Source of the DNA: Dermatobacter hominis
Lineage (GTDB): Bacteria > Actinomycetota > Acidimicrobiia > Acidimicrobiales > Microtrichaceae
Length of the DNA stretch: 64,000 nucleotides
Assembly (NCBI RefSeq): GCF_020715685.1
Contig: NZ_CP085840.1
Coordinates: forward strand, 1,860,001-1,924,000
Reading direction: 5' to 3'
In this document: positions 1 through 8,001 of the stretch, one piece after another
Position numbering within the stretch: position 1 is the first letter of the stretch
Layout of the letters: the number at the start of each line of letters is the position of its first letter
Position numbers and translations under genes: made by a program
The notes under the pieces: model-generated
The model's database searches: none
Told to the model about the DNA's origin: nothing
The model's input: only the letters and a program-made list of their open reading frames with translations

Positions 1-1
1 C

Positions 2-748
2 GGCACCCACCCTGCCGTCACCGCCACGACGACGTACGACGTCGCACCGGGCCCGGCCGAGTCGTTCGACGTCGTCACCCGGTCCGTCGGCCCCCAGGAT
101 GCGAGGGTCACCGCTGCCGTCGCCGAGGCGGTCGACCGTTGGACTGCGGTGATCTCACGCGGAATCCCCGACACCGACGTCCAGTTCCAGCAGGGCGACT
201 GCCTCGCGGAGGTCCCGTCCCTCTCGGGTGTCGTCGACGACCTCGTCCTCGACGTGATCGTCACCCCGCTCCCCGGTCTGATGGGAGATGCCACGTGGTG
301 CGTGGTCGGTGACGACGGCCTCCCGCGGCTGAGCGTCGTCCGCATCAGCACGATCGGCCTCGACCACTTGTACGAGACCGGAGCGCTCGAGGATGTCGTG
401 ACCCACGAAGTCGGGCACGCCCTGGGGCTCGGGACCGTCGGCCCCTGGGGCATGCTGACGCGCTACAGCGATGAGACTGGCGCGTACCGGTTCACCGGAC
501 CGCGAGCGGTCGCCGAGTGGCAGCACCTCGGCGGCATCGGCGACACCGTTCCGTTGAGCCACGACGCGAGCCACTGGGACGAGACCAGCCTGCAGGACGA
601 GCTCATGACCTGCTACGTGGAGGTCGCTCCCGCACATCCCATGTCGGCGATCTCCGTGGCCGCCCTCGCCGACCTCGGGTTCCACGTCGAGATCTCGAAC
701 GCCGACGCCTGGGCGGTCCCGAGCCGCCCCGGTCTCATGGAGTGCTGA
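2..748 (+). CDS. Secreted zinc metalloprotease-like protein, 5' end outside window
   Basis: The reading frame is open from the window's first bases to the TGA at 746-748, so the N-terminus lies upstream. About 85 residues after a segment typical of matrixin or leishmanolysin-like proteases (VAEAVDRWTAVI, then PDTDVQF) comes the metzincin-type zinc motif HEVGHALGLG, whose two His and Glu would bind zinc and activate water, with a third ligand expected just after. Further on, ELMT and SAISVAALADLGF are the usual C-terminal landmarks. Substrate unknown. An extracellular location is inferred from the family, since the signal region is not visible. Confidence 0.8.
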   Translation, partial: GTHPAVTATTTYDVAPGPAESFDVVTRSVGPQDARVTAAVAEAVDRWTAVISRGIPDTDVQFQQGDCLAEVPSLSGVVDDLVLDVIVTPLPGLMGDATWCVVGDDGLPRLSVVRISTIGLDHLYETGALEDVVTHEVGHALGLGTVGPWGMLTRYSDETGAYRFTGPRAVAEWQHLGGIGDTVPLSHDASHWDETSLQDELMTCYVEVAPAHPMSAISVAALADLGFHVEISNADAWAVPSRPGLMEC

Positions 749-816
749 TGCTCGCCGTCCGGTGATCCGAGCGCGTCCCACGTGCCGAACCGCTGCGCCC
801 GCGACACCAGGCGCGG

Positions 817-1259
817 TCAGGCGGTCCAGTCGTCGGGCCGAACCAGGATCATCCAGAGGTGCCCGTCCGGGTCGGTGACCTGGGCTGCGTATGCGCCCCA
901 CGTCTCTGCGACGGCTCGTAGACGGTCGTCGCGCCGGAGGCGATGGCGGCCTCGTACCGGGCCTGCACGCCGAACTGGTCGGTGGCGTAGAGCGAGAGGA
1001 CGCACTCGTTGGTCCCCGGCGGCGCGACGCGGCCTTCGCCGGCGACCCACCCGAAGCCACCGGTCGGGATGAGCATCAGGGCCACGTTCGGGGCGAGGCG
1101 GAACTGGAGCGGCTCGGGGACACCGTCGTCCGCGAGCGGACCGAAGGGCTCCAACCCGAGCCCCTCCCGGTAGAAGGCGAGCGCGCGGCGCCGGTCCGTG
1201 GTGGCCAGGCAGATCGTGTGGTCCATGACGTTTCGACGCTGGGTGCCGTCCCGTCTCAT
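817..1259 (-). pseudogene. VOC/glyoxalase-family protein interrupted by a frameshift
   Basis: Two frames together make one VOC-superfamily protein. The N-terminal part (MDHTICLATTD, FYREGLGLEPFG, APNVALMLIPTGGFGW, ECVLSLYATD) runs to about position 912. The C-terminal part (WGAYAAQVTDPDGHLWMIL) continues in the neighbouring frame from about 905 to the stop at 817-819. One base added or lost near 900-912 explains the split. The chosen ATG at 1257-1259 has GGGGGAG 8 nt upstream; an alternative ATG ends at 1226. It is either a recent pseudogene or a sequencing error. VOC proteins are metal-dependent dioxygenases, glyoxalases or resistance proteins, so the substrate is unknown. Confidence 0.7.
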
Positions 1260-1354
1260 CGGGGCCGCTCCCCCGATGTGCGCCTCCCGCGCCGCTGGAT
1301 CGCTTCCTGAACCCGGCTCAGCCGAAGCGGTACCCTGTGGGCCGGAGGCGGGAC

Positions 1355-1861
1355 ATGGACACGCAGCAGGCAGGGGACAGCACCGCGCCGAAGACCGCAC
1401 CACGTCGGTCCGGCCGGATGAAGGCCGTGGTGCTCATGTTCGCGATGGCCAGCGCCGCGTTGGTGCTGTGGCCGTCGTCGGCGGGGGCGGTGGCGGTGAA
1501 CTCGCCGGCGCAGTGCTACGCGCCGGGGTGGGTGTCGTCGAACATGCCGACCCTCTACTCACGCACGGGCTCCCTGCAGAACGTGTCGTTCCAGCTCGTG
1601 GTGCTCGACGGGCAGGGTCGCATCGTCGGCCAGTCGCCCTTCTTCCTCGCGGTGGCGAACCGCTACGGGATCTCCTACAACCCCCAGCTCGGCGGCACCT
1701 GGTACAACTCCGCCAACTACGCGCCGACCTTCCGCACCGACGTCTGGGTCGGCAAGGGCAACTTCACCGTGTGGGGCGTCTACAACTGGGACGACGGCTA
1801 CGGCTACTACGAGCAGCTGCCGGTCAACGGGTGGAGCTCGACGCAGTGCCTCATCAAGTGA
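1355..1861 (+). CDS. Small secreted hypothetical protein
   Basis: A 168-residue protein with a signal peptide: charged N-terminus, hydrophobic stretch VVLMFAMASAALVLWP, then a likely cleavage at SSAGA-VAV. The mature part has two cysteines (in QCYAPG and TQCLIK) placed near its ends, suggesting one disulfide, and is rich in Tyr, Trp and Asn, as in small beta-rich secreted domains. GGAGGC lies 6 nt before the ATG at 1355. I do not recognise the family. It reads towards the MEDS-STAS gene on the other strand. Confidence 0.7.
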   Translation: MDTQQAGDSTAPKTAPRRSGRMKAVVLMFAMASAALVLWPSSAGAVAVNSPAQCYAPGWVSSNMPTLYSRTGSLQNVSFQLVVLDGQGRIVGQSPFFLAVANRYGISYNPQLGGTWYNSANYAPTFRTDVWVGKGNFTVWGVYNWDDGYGYYEQLPVNGWSSTQCLIK

Positions 1862-1951
1862 GGCCCGTCGCGCGTTGTCGAGCAGGGCGCAACCACGGGC
1901 ACAAGCCGATCGCGACCTGTTCGTCGGCCTGTTGCGGCTGATCAGGGCCGG

Positions 1952-2818
1952 TCAGGGCCCGAGCAGCTCCGGATCGAAGCCGCACAGATCCCACACCCGG
2001 CGCACGAAGGTCGTGGCGCCACGGAGGTCGATCCGATCGCCGTGCGATCGACGCCGCAGGAGCTCGCCGTGGATCGTGTCGGCGACACGGCCGTCGACGA
2101 AGGTCAGCTCCGAGAGGTCGAGCACGTCGGTTGAGGGCATCGTGCGGAAGATGTCCCGCAGCGAGTCCACGCTGAGCGCGTCCACCTCGCCCCGGAGGCT
2201 CGCCGACCGGGGTCCCGTGCCGAACACCCAGAACGCCGGTGGCCCGGGTCCTTGGAGCGGGTGGACCGCCGCGATGGCGTCCAGCCCCTGGATCTGGCGA
2301 GTGTCGTAGAGGCACAGCGGCGACAGGGGGTTCGCGCTGATGAAGCGGTCGGCGACCTGCTCCCAGTGCAGATGGGCGAGACGGCGCTCGGGATCGTCGA
2401 CGAGCACGGTGATGTCGGCCGCGACCTGCAGTCCGAGGTATCCGGCTTCGAACGCAGCGTCCACCGCAGCGGCGTAGACCCGGAGCTGCTGGTCGGCATC
2501 GATCGGGGCGCGGAGGTCGTACACGTCGTCGGCCGAGGCGACGACCAGGTCACCGCCCTCGATCCGGGCGCCGAGGTCGGCGACGTCCGCCAGCTCGCCG
2601 ATCAACGACGACAGCGAGCCGTTCCCGACGTACATGGCGCGCCGGCCCGCCGCGAGCCCCTCCTCGACCCAGGCCGTCGCAAGTCGGGCTCGTTCCGCGT
2701 CGGTCGAGTAGGCCCACGAGGCGTGATCGTTGGCCCCCACCCCGCACCCGTCCACGTGGACGCCCACCGAGCGCTGGGTGCCATCGGCGGCCGCCCGTCC
2801 TCGCACGTTCGAGCCCAT
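1952..2818 (-). CDS. MEDS sensor domain fused to an RsbV-like STAS domain
   Basis: The first 190 residues form a MEDS-type (DcmR sensory) domain: HASWAYSTDAERARLATAWVEEGLAAG, then LLVADIT-like and HLHWE blocks. The last 90 form a STAS domain with VLDLSELTFVDG, as in anti-anti-sigma factors that bind and sequester an anti-sigma kinase. In classical RsbV the motif is F-x-D-S-x-G, with the Ser phosphorylated. Here the Ser position is Gly (FVDGRVAD), so phosphorylation switching is doubtful. The ATG overlaps the stop of the upstream MEDS-HATPase gene by one base, so the two are translationally coupled and probably form a pair. Confidence 0.85.
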   Translation of the reverse strand: MGSNVRGRAAADGTQRSVGVHVDGCGVGANDHASWAYSTDAERARLATAWVEEGLAAGRRAMYVGNGSLSSLIGELADVADLGARIEGGDLVVASADDVYDLRAPIDADQQLRVYAAAVDAAFEAGYLGLQVAADITVLVDDPERRLAHLHWEQVADRFISANPLSPLCLYDTRQIQGLDAIAAVHPLQGPGPPAFWVFGTGPRSASLRGEVDALSVDSLRDIFRTMPSTDVLDLSELTFVDGRVADTIHGELLRRRSHGDRIDLRGATTFVRRVWDLCGFDPELLGP

Positions 2819-3744
2819 CAGCCGGACCCCAGGTCGAACACCACCGTGACGGACGTTCCCGTGTCGTCATGACCGAAGTGGAGCTGACCGAGCTGGGCGA
2901 CGATGCCGAGGCCCCGACCTCCCCGTGCGTCGGGCGCAGCCGGCCGGAGATCTGCGAAGGGATCTCGGATCCCGGACCCGGTGTCGTGCACCCGGAGGAG
3001 GATGGATCCCGGCAGGGCCCAGACCGTCATGCGCACCGGTGCGCTGCCGTAGCGGACGGCGTTGGACACCAGCTCGCTGACGGCGAGCCGAAGATCGTCC
3101 AGCAGCGGCGCCGGCACCGAGCCGGAGAGGACGCCGACCTGCGATCGGGCCGACGCTGCGGTCTCGACCACCGCGTCGACGACCGACGCCTCGACCGGGA
3201 CATCGAGGCCCGACGCGCCCCCCATCAGGTCGCTGGGGGCAGTGGGGATGACGCCGAGGGCCTCGCCGTGGCACCCGGAGTGGGACGACCGCGCGTGAGC
3301 GAGCGCGTCCGCTGGGGTCAGGACGAGGTCGTAGGCGCAGACCGCGTGCAGGGGCACGTCGGCCATCACGTCGTTCACGGCGTGCTCGTACCTCATCCAG
3401 GCGCGATCGCGCTCGGAGCCGTCGAAGGTGAGCGCACCGAGGGACCACATCGAGGGCGCACCGGCGCCGAGCGACTCGACGACGAACCGGTTCAACGCCT
3501 GCATCGCCCCTGCCGGGGTGGCGTAGCGATCGTCGGCGTGCAGCCACCGGACCGTCTCGGCCGCCCGACCCAACGCTGACCGCAGGGGGTCCCAGGCATC
3601 CGGAGTCAGCGAGACGAGCACGGCCTCGCCCCGATCGAGCGCTTCCCCCAACGGTTCGCACATCGTCGCTGCGAGCTCGGCCGGGCCCCGGTGGAAGACG
3701 GCGGTGTGGTCGAGCGCACCCGGTGCGACAGCCACGGCGTTCAC
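2818..3744 (-). CDS. MEDS sensor domain fused to an RsbW-like HATPase domain
   Basis: 308 residues. The N-terminal MEDS domain resembles that of the next gene (GALDHTAVFHRG, LVSLTPDAWD, MQALNRFVVESL). The C-terminal domain is a GHKL ATPase of the anti-sigma factor kinase type: N-box ELVSNAVRYG, G1 box HDTGSGI and G2 box GGRGLGIV. Expected roles are binding a sigma factor or phosphorylating a STAS partner, and the coupled MEDS-STAS protein is the obvious candidate. The start is GTG at 3742-3744, without a strong ribosome binding site. It is divergent from the PAS-PP2C phosphatase, completing a partner-switching set. Confidence 0.85.
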   Translation of the reverse strand: MNAVAVAPGALDHTAVFHRGPAELAATMCEPLGEALDRGEAVLVSLTPDAWDPLRSALGRAAETVRWLHADDRYATPAGAMQALNRFVVESLGAGAPSMWSLGALTFDGSERDRAWMRYEHAVNDVMADVPLHAVCAYDLVLTPADALAHARSSHSGCHGEALGVIPTAPSDLMGGASGLDVPVEASVVDAVVETAASARSQVGVLSGSVPAPLLDDLRLAVSELVSNAVRYGSAPVRMTVWALPGSILLRVHDTGSGIRDPFADLRPAAPDARGGRGLGIVAQLGQLHFGHDDTGTSVTVVFDLGSG

Positions 3745-3902
3745 CAGACCAGCCTACGGGCACCACCCATACGGGCGCGCTCGGCAGCCGCCCCTTCACC
3801 CTGTCGGGGGATGCGAAGGCGACGACGTCGGACCGGTGGCCGCCGGACACGCGCCTGGGTCAGGCTCTCGGCGTGCGAGCGCGTCGCTACGACAGGACTG
3901 GG

Positions 3903-4988
3903 ATGGCGTCGTGGGCGCCGCTGCTGCGGGCAGAGACGCTGGCCCTCCTCGCAGACTCGCTGCCCCAGCTGGTGTGGACGTCGGACGCGGCGGGCACGGT
4001 TGACTACTACAACTCCCGACTGACCGACTACGGCCGGACCGACTCTGCAGACGGCATCCGGTGGCAGCCCTTGGTCCACCCGGACGATCTCGCCGGAACC
4101 GAGCGCGCCTGGGCCGAGGCGTCGGAGGCCGTGCAGCCGTACGAGTTCGAGCACCGGATGCTGATGGCGGACGGGACCTACCGTTGGCACCTCAGCCGAG
4201 CCCTGCCCCTCCGCGACGAGCACGGTACCGTCCTCAAGTGGTTCGGCACGGCCACCGACGTCCACGAACGCCGCGTCCAGGCGGAGCGGAACCTCGAGAC
4301 GTCGTTGGTCCTCCAGCGAGCGCTGCTCCCCGACTCCCTGCCGACGTCGAGCGGTGCCGTGCTCGCAGCCCGGTACCACCCCAGCTCCGACGCGTTCGAG
4401 GTCGGTGGCGACTGGTACGACGCGACGATCGTCGAGGGTGGCCTCCACCTCGTCATCGGCGACGTCGCGGGAACGGGACCTGAAGCAGCTGCGGTCATGG
4501 GCGCCGCCAGGCACTGCATCGCTTCGTCCCTCCGAGCCGGCCGATCTCCGGCAGCGGCGCTGAGCGACACCAGCGACTACCTCCACTCGCTCGGGCACGA
4601 CTTCGTCACGTGCGCCGTCGTGACGGTCGCAGCCGACGGAGCGACCATCGAGCAGGTGAGCGCTGGACACCTCCCACCGCTCCTCGTCACCGCGGGCACG
4701 ACCAGCTTCGCCGGGGCCGCGATCGGTCGCCCTCTCGGAACGGACGACGGCGCGGTCTACGAGGCGACGAGACGGGACGCGAGCGACATCGATCAGATCG
4801 TGCTGTTCACCGACGGGCTCGTCGAGCGGCGACACGAGCCGATCGATGACTCTCTGGAACGGCTCCGGGCGACGGTCGCCGACATCTCCAACCTCGGCGC
4901 GGAGGACCTCTGCGACGCGCTGCTCGAACGCCATGCCGCCGATGCCGGCGACGACGTCGCCGTCCTCGTGGCGGACCTCCGCGAATGA
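3903..4988 (+). CDS. PAS domain-containing PP2C-type (RsbU/SpoIIE-like) phosphatase
   Basis: 361 residues. An N-terminal PAS/PAC domain (LADSLPQLVWTSDAAGTVDYYN, WQPLVHPDDLAG, YRWHLSRALPLRDEHG, WFGTATDVHERR) is followed by a SpoIIE-type PP2C phosphatase: LQRALLPDSLP, FEVGGDWYD, VIGDVAGTGPEAA, VSAGHLPPLL, LFTDGLVE and DDVAVLV, containing the metal-binding Asp residues. Such enzymes dephosphorylate STAS anti-anti-sigma factors. The ATG at 3903 follows AGGACTGGG. A longer form from an ATG or GTG at 3723-3873 is possible but would overlap the divergent gene's start, so I prefer 3903. Confidence 0.85.
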   Translation: MASWAPLLRAETLALLADSLPQLVWTSDAAGTVDYYNSRLTDYGRTDSADGIRWQPLVHPDDLAGTERAWAEASEAVQPYEFEHRMLMADGTYRWHLSRALPLRDEHGTVLKWFGTATDVHERRVQAERNLETSLVLQRALLPDSLPTSSGAVLAARYHPSSDAFEVGGDWYDATIVEGGLHLVIGDVAGTGPEAAAVMGAARHCIASSLRAGRSPAAALSDTSDYLHSLGHDFVTCAVVTVAADGATIEQVSAGHLPPLLVTAGTTSFAGAAIGRPLGTDDGAVYEATRRDASDIDQIVLFTDGLVERRHEPIDDSLERLRATVADISNLGAEDLCDALLERHAADAGDDVAVLVADLRE

Positions 4989-5019
4989 CGAGCGTTCGAC
5001 CGTATTCCGTTTCATGCTC

Positions 5020-5054
5020 TTGAACATACGAAACAATGAGCGTATGTTGTCGCC
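5020..5054 (+). promoter_or_regulatory. Sigma70-like promoter for a leaderless transcript, overlapped by an inverted repeat
   Basis: TTGAAC (5020-5025), a 17-nt spacer and TATGTT (5043-5048) form a good -35/-10 pair. Only six bases separate TATGTT from the ATG at 5055, so transcription should begin at or next to the start codon. This agrees with the lack of a ribosome binding site. The perfect 8-bp inverted repeat AACATACG/CGTATGTT (5023-5030 and 5041-5048) covers -35 to -10, as a repressor operator would. The same motif precedes dabB. Confidence 0.6.
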
Positions 5055-5846
5055 ATGGAAGTCGTCTCGTTCGGCGCCGATGCGCACACGCCGCTCCGTC
5101 ACCTGATCACGGGCCTCGAATCGACCAACCCGTTGACGGACTCTGTCGTCGAGGCGGCAGCTGCGGCAGGGCACCGGCTCATGCTCGCCAGCGGCGAGCA
5201 GCAGGTCCACGACGTGCGACAGCGCTTCGGACACCTCGACGTGGTCGATTCCGTGATCGGTGTCGATGTCACCTCACACCTCGGCCTCAGTCGGCTCTTC
5301 CAGGCGGTGCGCAACACGTGGGGAGCGATCGACGGCGTCTTCCACGGTGTGTGGTGCGCTCCGCCGACGGCGGTCGAGGGGCCCTTCGCGGGCGCGAGCG
5401 GCGTCGACGTGTGTCGAGCGTTCGAGGTCAACGTCTACTCCTACGCCGCCGTGGCCCGGACCGTCAGCGGGCTGGCCTCGCCGACGGGCGTCTCGATGGT
5501 CGGCCTCGACCTCAGCCGCGCCTACTGGGAACAGCCCAACTGGCTGTCCGTCTGCAGCGCCGCCCTCGTCCAGGTGAACACGTCGCTCAGCCAGCAGCTG
5601 GCCCGGTCGGGTCTGCGCTCCAACCTGGTGGCGCCGATCATCGACGCCATGCCGGGATCGGTCCGGACCGAGCGCCGGCCCGGCACCATTGCGCCGGTCG
5701 AGCCGTTGACGTGGACGTGCCAGGACCCTGGACCGGCGGCCGACGTGGTCCTGATGCTCCTCTCTCCCACCTCCCGCTCGATGACCGGTCAGGTGGTGCA
5801 CGCGGATCCGGCACCGACGAGGCTGCTCGCCTCCGCAGGGAGCTGA
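5055..5846 (+). CDS. Degenerate InhA/FabI-like SDR protein lacking catalytic Tyr and Lys
   Basis: 263 residues with the fold of an enoyl-ACP reductase: N-terminal LITGLESTNPLTDSV, DVTSHLGLSRLF, VNVYSYAAVART, SMVGLDLSRA, LRSNLVAPI and a C-terminal VVLMLLSPTSRSMTGQVVHAD. Aligned to the InhA-like protein encoded opposite, the catalytic Tyr is Pro161 (EQPNW instead of VYNW), the Lys is Ser168 (VCSAAL instead of VCKSAL), and the active-site Phe after GLD is Leu. Reductase activity is therefore unlikely; a binding or regulatory role is inferred. It has its own leaderless promoter and converges on the InhA-like gene. Confidence 0.8.
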   Translation: MEVVSFGADAHTPLRHLITGLESTNPLTDSVVEAAAAAGHRLMLASGEQQVHDVRQRFGHLDVVDSVIGVDVTSHLGLSRLFQAVRNTWGAIDGVFHGVWCAPPTAVEGPFAGASGVDVCRAFEVNVYSYAAVARTVSGLASPTGVSMVGLDLSRAYWEQPNWLSVCSAALVQVNTSLSQQLARSGLRSNLVAPIIDAMPGSVRTERRPGTIAPVEPLTWTCQDPGPAADVVLMLLSPTSRSMTGQVVHADPAPTRLLASAGS

Positions 5847-5871
5847 GGGGTCCGACAGAGAGTCGGGAGCA

Positions 5872-5890
5872 CCGCTCGGACCGGGAGCGG
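5872..5890. terminator. Weak candidate terminator hairpin between convergent genes
   Basis: CCGCTC (5872-5877) and GAGCGG (5885-5890) can pair around a 7-base loop in the 60-bp gap between two converging genes. The stem is short and no U-tract follows, so this is only a suggestion. Confidence 0.25.
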
Positions 5891-5906
5891 CTCGATGGCG
5901 CGACGT

Positions 5907-6683
5907 TCACCGCAGCGGTGCGGCGATGGCGTGGTAACCCCCGTCCACGTGGAGGATCTCCCCGGTCACGGCCCGACCCAGGTCCGACATCAGGAAGCAC
6001 ACCGCGTCGGCCACCGGCGCGTTGTCGGTGGGGTCCCACGCGAGCGGCGCGCGCTCCTCCCACGCCGACAGCAACCGGTTGAAGTTCGGGATGCCGTTCG
6101 CGGCACGCGTGTGGAGCGGTCCGGCGGCGACGAGGTTGCTCCGGATGCCCTTGGCGCCAAGGTCACGGGCGACGTACCGGTTGATCGATTCGAGCGCCGA
6201 CTTGCACACGCCCATCCAGTTGTAGACCGGCCACGCCGCTGCTGCGTCGAAGTCGAGTCCGACGAGGGAGGCACCCCGGTCCGGGGCGAGCGACGCGAGC
6301 ACCCGTGCCAGCGATGCGAAGGAGTACGCCGAGGTCGCGAATGCCTGCGCCACGGAACCCTCGGTCGCTGCGAGGAACGATCCGGCGAGCGCGTCGCGAG
6401 GGGCGAACGCCACGGCGTGCAGGGCTCCGTCCAAGTGCCCCCGTTCAGCTCGGAGCCGCTGCTCGAGGCGCTCGAAGTCGGCCGGCCGGGTCACGTCGAG
6501 GTCGAACACGTCGAGCACACCGAGCTCCGACGCTGCCTGCTCGCATCTCACACGATCACGGTCCAGCGCCGTCAGCACCACATCCGCACCGAACCCGATC
6601 GCTCGCCGGGCGACCGAGAACGCGATGGAGTCCGTGGTGACGACTCCGGTGATGAGGAGGGTCCGGCCCTCGAGGATCGTCAC
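5907..6683 (-). CDS. inhA: Enoyl-[acyl-carrier-protein] reductase, InhA/FabI type
   Basis: 258 residues, close to the 269 of mycobacterial InhA. It catalyses the NADH-dependent last step of fatty-acid elongation. Visible landmarks are the nucleotide loop ITGVVTTDSIAFSVA, HAVAFAP, SAYSFASLARV, GLDFDA, the catalytic pair Tyr154/Lys161 in VYNWMGVCK, then IRSNLVAAGP and TGEILHVDGG. The start is the GTG at 6681-6683, with GGGAGG 7 nt upstream; a longer ATG form would add 27 unrelated residues. It lies 43 nt behind a winged-helix regulator and may be the last gene of the dab operon, linking bicarbonate supply with lipid synthesis (inference). Confidence 0.88.
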   Translation of the reverse strand: MTILEGRTLLITGVVTTDSIAFSVARRAIGFGADVVLTALDRDRVRCEQAASELGVLDVFDLDVTRPADFERLEQRLRAERGHLDGALHAVAFAPRDALAGSFLAATEGSVAQAFATSAYSFASLARVLASLAPDRGASLVGLDFDAAAAWPVYNWMGVCKSALESINRYVARDLGAKGIRSNLVAAGPLHTRAANGIPNFNRLLSAWEERAPLAWDPTDNAPVADAVCFLMSDLGRAVTGEILHVDGGYHAIAAPLR

Positions 6684-6726
6684 GTCGACGCCTCCCGCCG
6701 GGTGAGCGCGCCTGCGCTCTGGGGTG

Positions 6727-7080
6727 TCACCCCGTCGAGGACCTGTCCTTGCGGACGCGGGCATGACCGGCTCGACGCGAGGTCGGCTTCAACTTGCCGA
6801 GGCTGACGAGGAGGTCGCCGATCGTGATCCCGCGGTCGAGCGGGTGGCGAAGTGGCGCATCGGCGTGGATCGCGTAGTGGTTGCGGCGGCCCACCCTGGT
6901 CCTCGTGACGTAGCCGTCCGCCACGAGGTCGGAGACGATCGCCTGAGCAGCCCGCTCCGTGATGCCGACGCGCACCGCGATGTCGCGTCCCCGTATGTCC
7001 GGCTCCTCCGCGATGCACGCGAGGACGTGTGCGTGGTTGGTCAGGAACGTCCAACCCGGCTTCTCGTCGACCACCTGCAC
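6727..7080 (-). CDS. Winged helix-turn-helix (MarR/ArsR-like) transcriptional regulator
   Basis: 117 residues with one winged-helix DNA-binding domain: TNHAHVLACIAEEPDIRGRDIAVRVGITERAAQAIVSDLVADGYVTRTRVGRRNHYAI, containing the recognition helix and the wing. The start is GTG at 7078-7080, with GGGAAG just upstream. It sits between DUF6671 and the InhA-like gene in the same direction and is a natural candidate for binding the CATACG inverted repeat found upstream of dabB and of the degenerate reductase. No ligand-binding domain is present apart from a short C-terminal tail. Confidence 0.8.
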   Translation of the reverse strand: MQVVDEKPGWTFLTNHAHVLACIAEEPDIRGRDIAVRVGITERAAQAIVSDLVADGYVTRTRVGRRNHYAIHADAPLRHPLDRGITIGDLLVSLGKLKPTSRRAGHARVRKDRSSTG

Positions 7081-7155
7081 CTGCTTCCCACCGCCCGTGA
7101 CCGCTCAGCGGTTCGTGTGTTGCAGAGCGTAGGTGATCAGCGTGGATCGGCCGGG

Positions 7156-8001
7156 TCATGGGTTGCACCTCGGGCAGGAACCGGGGTCCGCAAGTCCCGG
7201 GACGACCCGTTCGACGACGTGCCCGCACGAGGCCGGGCACCCGTCGGTCCTGACCCCGACCTCGAGGGTCGGGCCGTGGCACCATCCGCACGGACGCCCC
7301 GACGACACGGCCACCTCGCCGAAACCCGGGACCCCGCACCGAGGGCAGCGGCGGCAGAGCTTCTCCGCCAGTGCTGCTGCGGCCGCAGCGATGATCGGTC
7401 GGCGCAGCGGGCACCGGTCGGCGCGGAGATCCGGCTCGACGAGGACGCGGCCTCGTGTCTCGAACGCCTCGACGGCGCACTGGAGGGTTCGCAGCGAGTC
7501 AACCCCGGTGATGTGGTCGGACGACCGTCGATCCGGTGCCTCGAGGCGGACGACGAGGTGCTGGTCCGGGAAACCGATGGTCCGGCACCACCGCAGGAGC
7601 CGCTCCTGGTCGGTCACGACGTGCGCAGATGCCCAGGTCGCGGGGCTCTGGGCTCGACCGAACACGACAGAGCCCCGATCGTCGTCGACGAGGGCGACAG
7701 CCTCGGCCTGCACCGTCAGGAACGGAGCGTCGGGATGCCCGAAGAACGCCCCCTCGCTCGCCAGTCCCAGCGTTCGGTCAGCTGCGGCCATGCCGGCCCG
7801 TGCCTTGGCGACGACCACCTCGTCGGGCGTCCCCGGCCTCGGGACGTCACCGGCGAACGTTCCGAACCTGTCCGTCTCGACGGCGACGGTCTCGACCCGC
7901 AGGCCGACCGACGCGAGCACCGGTCCGATCGTCGACTCCTTGCCGTGCTTGGTCGCCAGGATCGCAGCCAGGCCGGCGTAGGGCTGCCAGGTCTCAGTCA
8001 C
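7156..8001 (-). CDS. DUF6671 family protein with C-terminal zinc-ribbon-like cysteines
   Basis: 281 residues. The N-terminal DUF6671 core shows PYAGLAAILATKHGKE, DRFGTFAGDVPRPGTP, KARAGMAAADRTLGLASEG and VDDDRGSVVFG. The C-terminal quarter has four cysteine pairs or clusters (CRRCPRCG, CGWC, CGHV, CPRC), suggesting one or two bound zinc ions. The GTG at 7999-8001 overlaps the end of dabA by eight bases, so translation is coupled to the bicarbonate transporter. The family has no biochemical function known to me. Its position suggests an accessory role in inorganic-carbon handling. Confidence 0.8.
   Translation of the reverse strand: MTETWQPYAGLAAILATKHGKESTIGPVLASVGLRVETVAVETDRFGTFAGDVPRPGTPDEVVVAKARAGMAAADRTLGLASEGAFFGHPDAPFLTVQAEAVALVDDDRGSVVFGRAQSPATWASAHVVTDQERLLRWCRTIGFPDQHLVVRLEAPDRRSSDHITGVDSLRTLQCAVEAFETRGRVLVEPDLRADRCPLRRPIIAAAAAALAEKLCRRCPRCGVPGFGEVAVSSGRPCGWCHGPTLEVGVRTDGCPASCGHVVERVVPGLADPGSCPRCNP

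Noticed and set aside
7137..7502. 121-codon minus-strand frame overlapping DUF6671
   Set aside because: Different frame from the conserved DUF6671 protein, Ser/Arg-rich, no motif.
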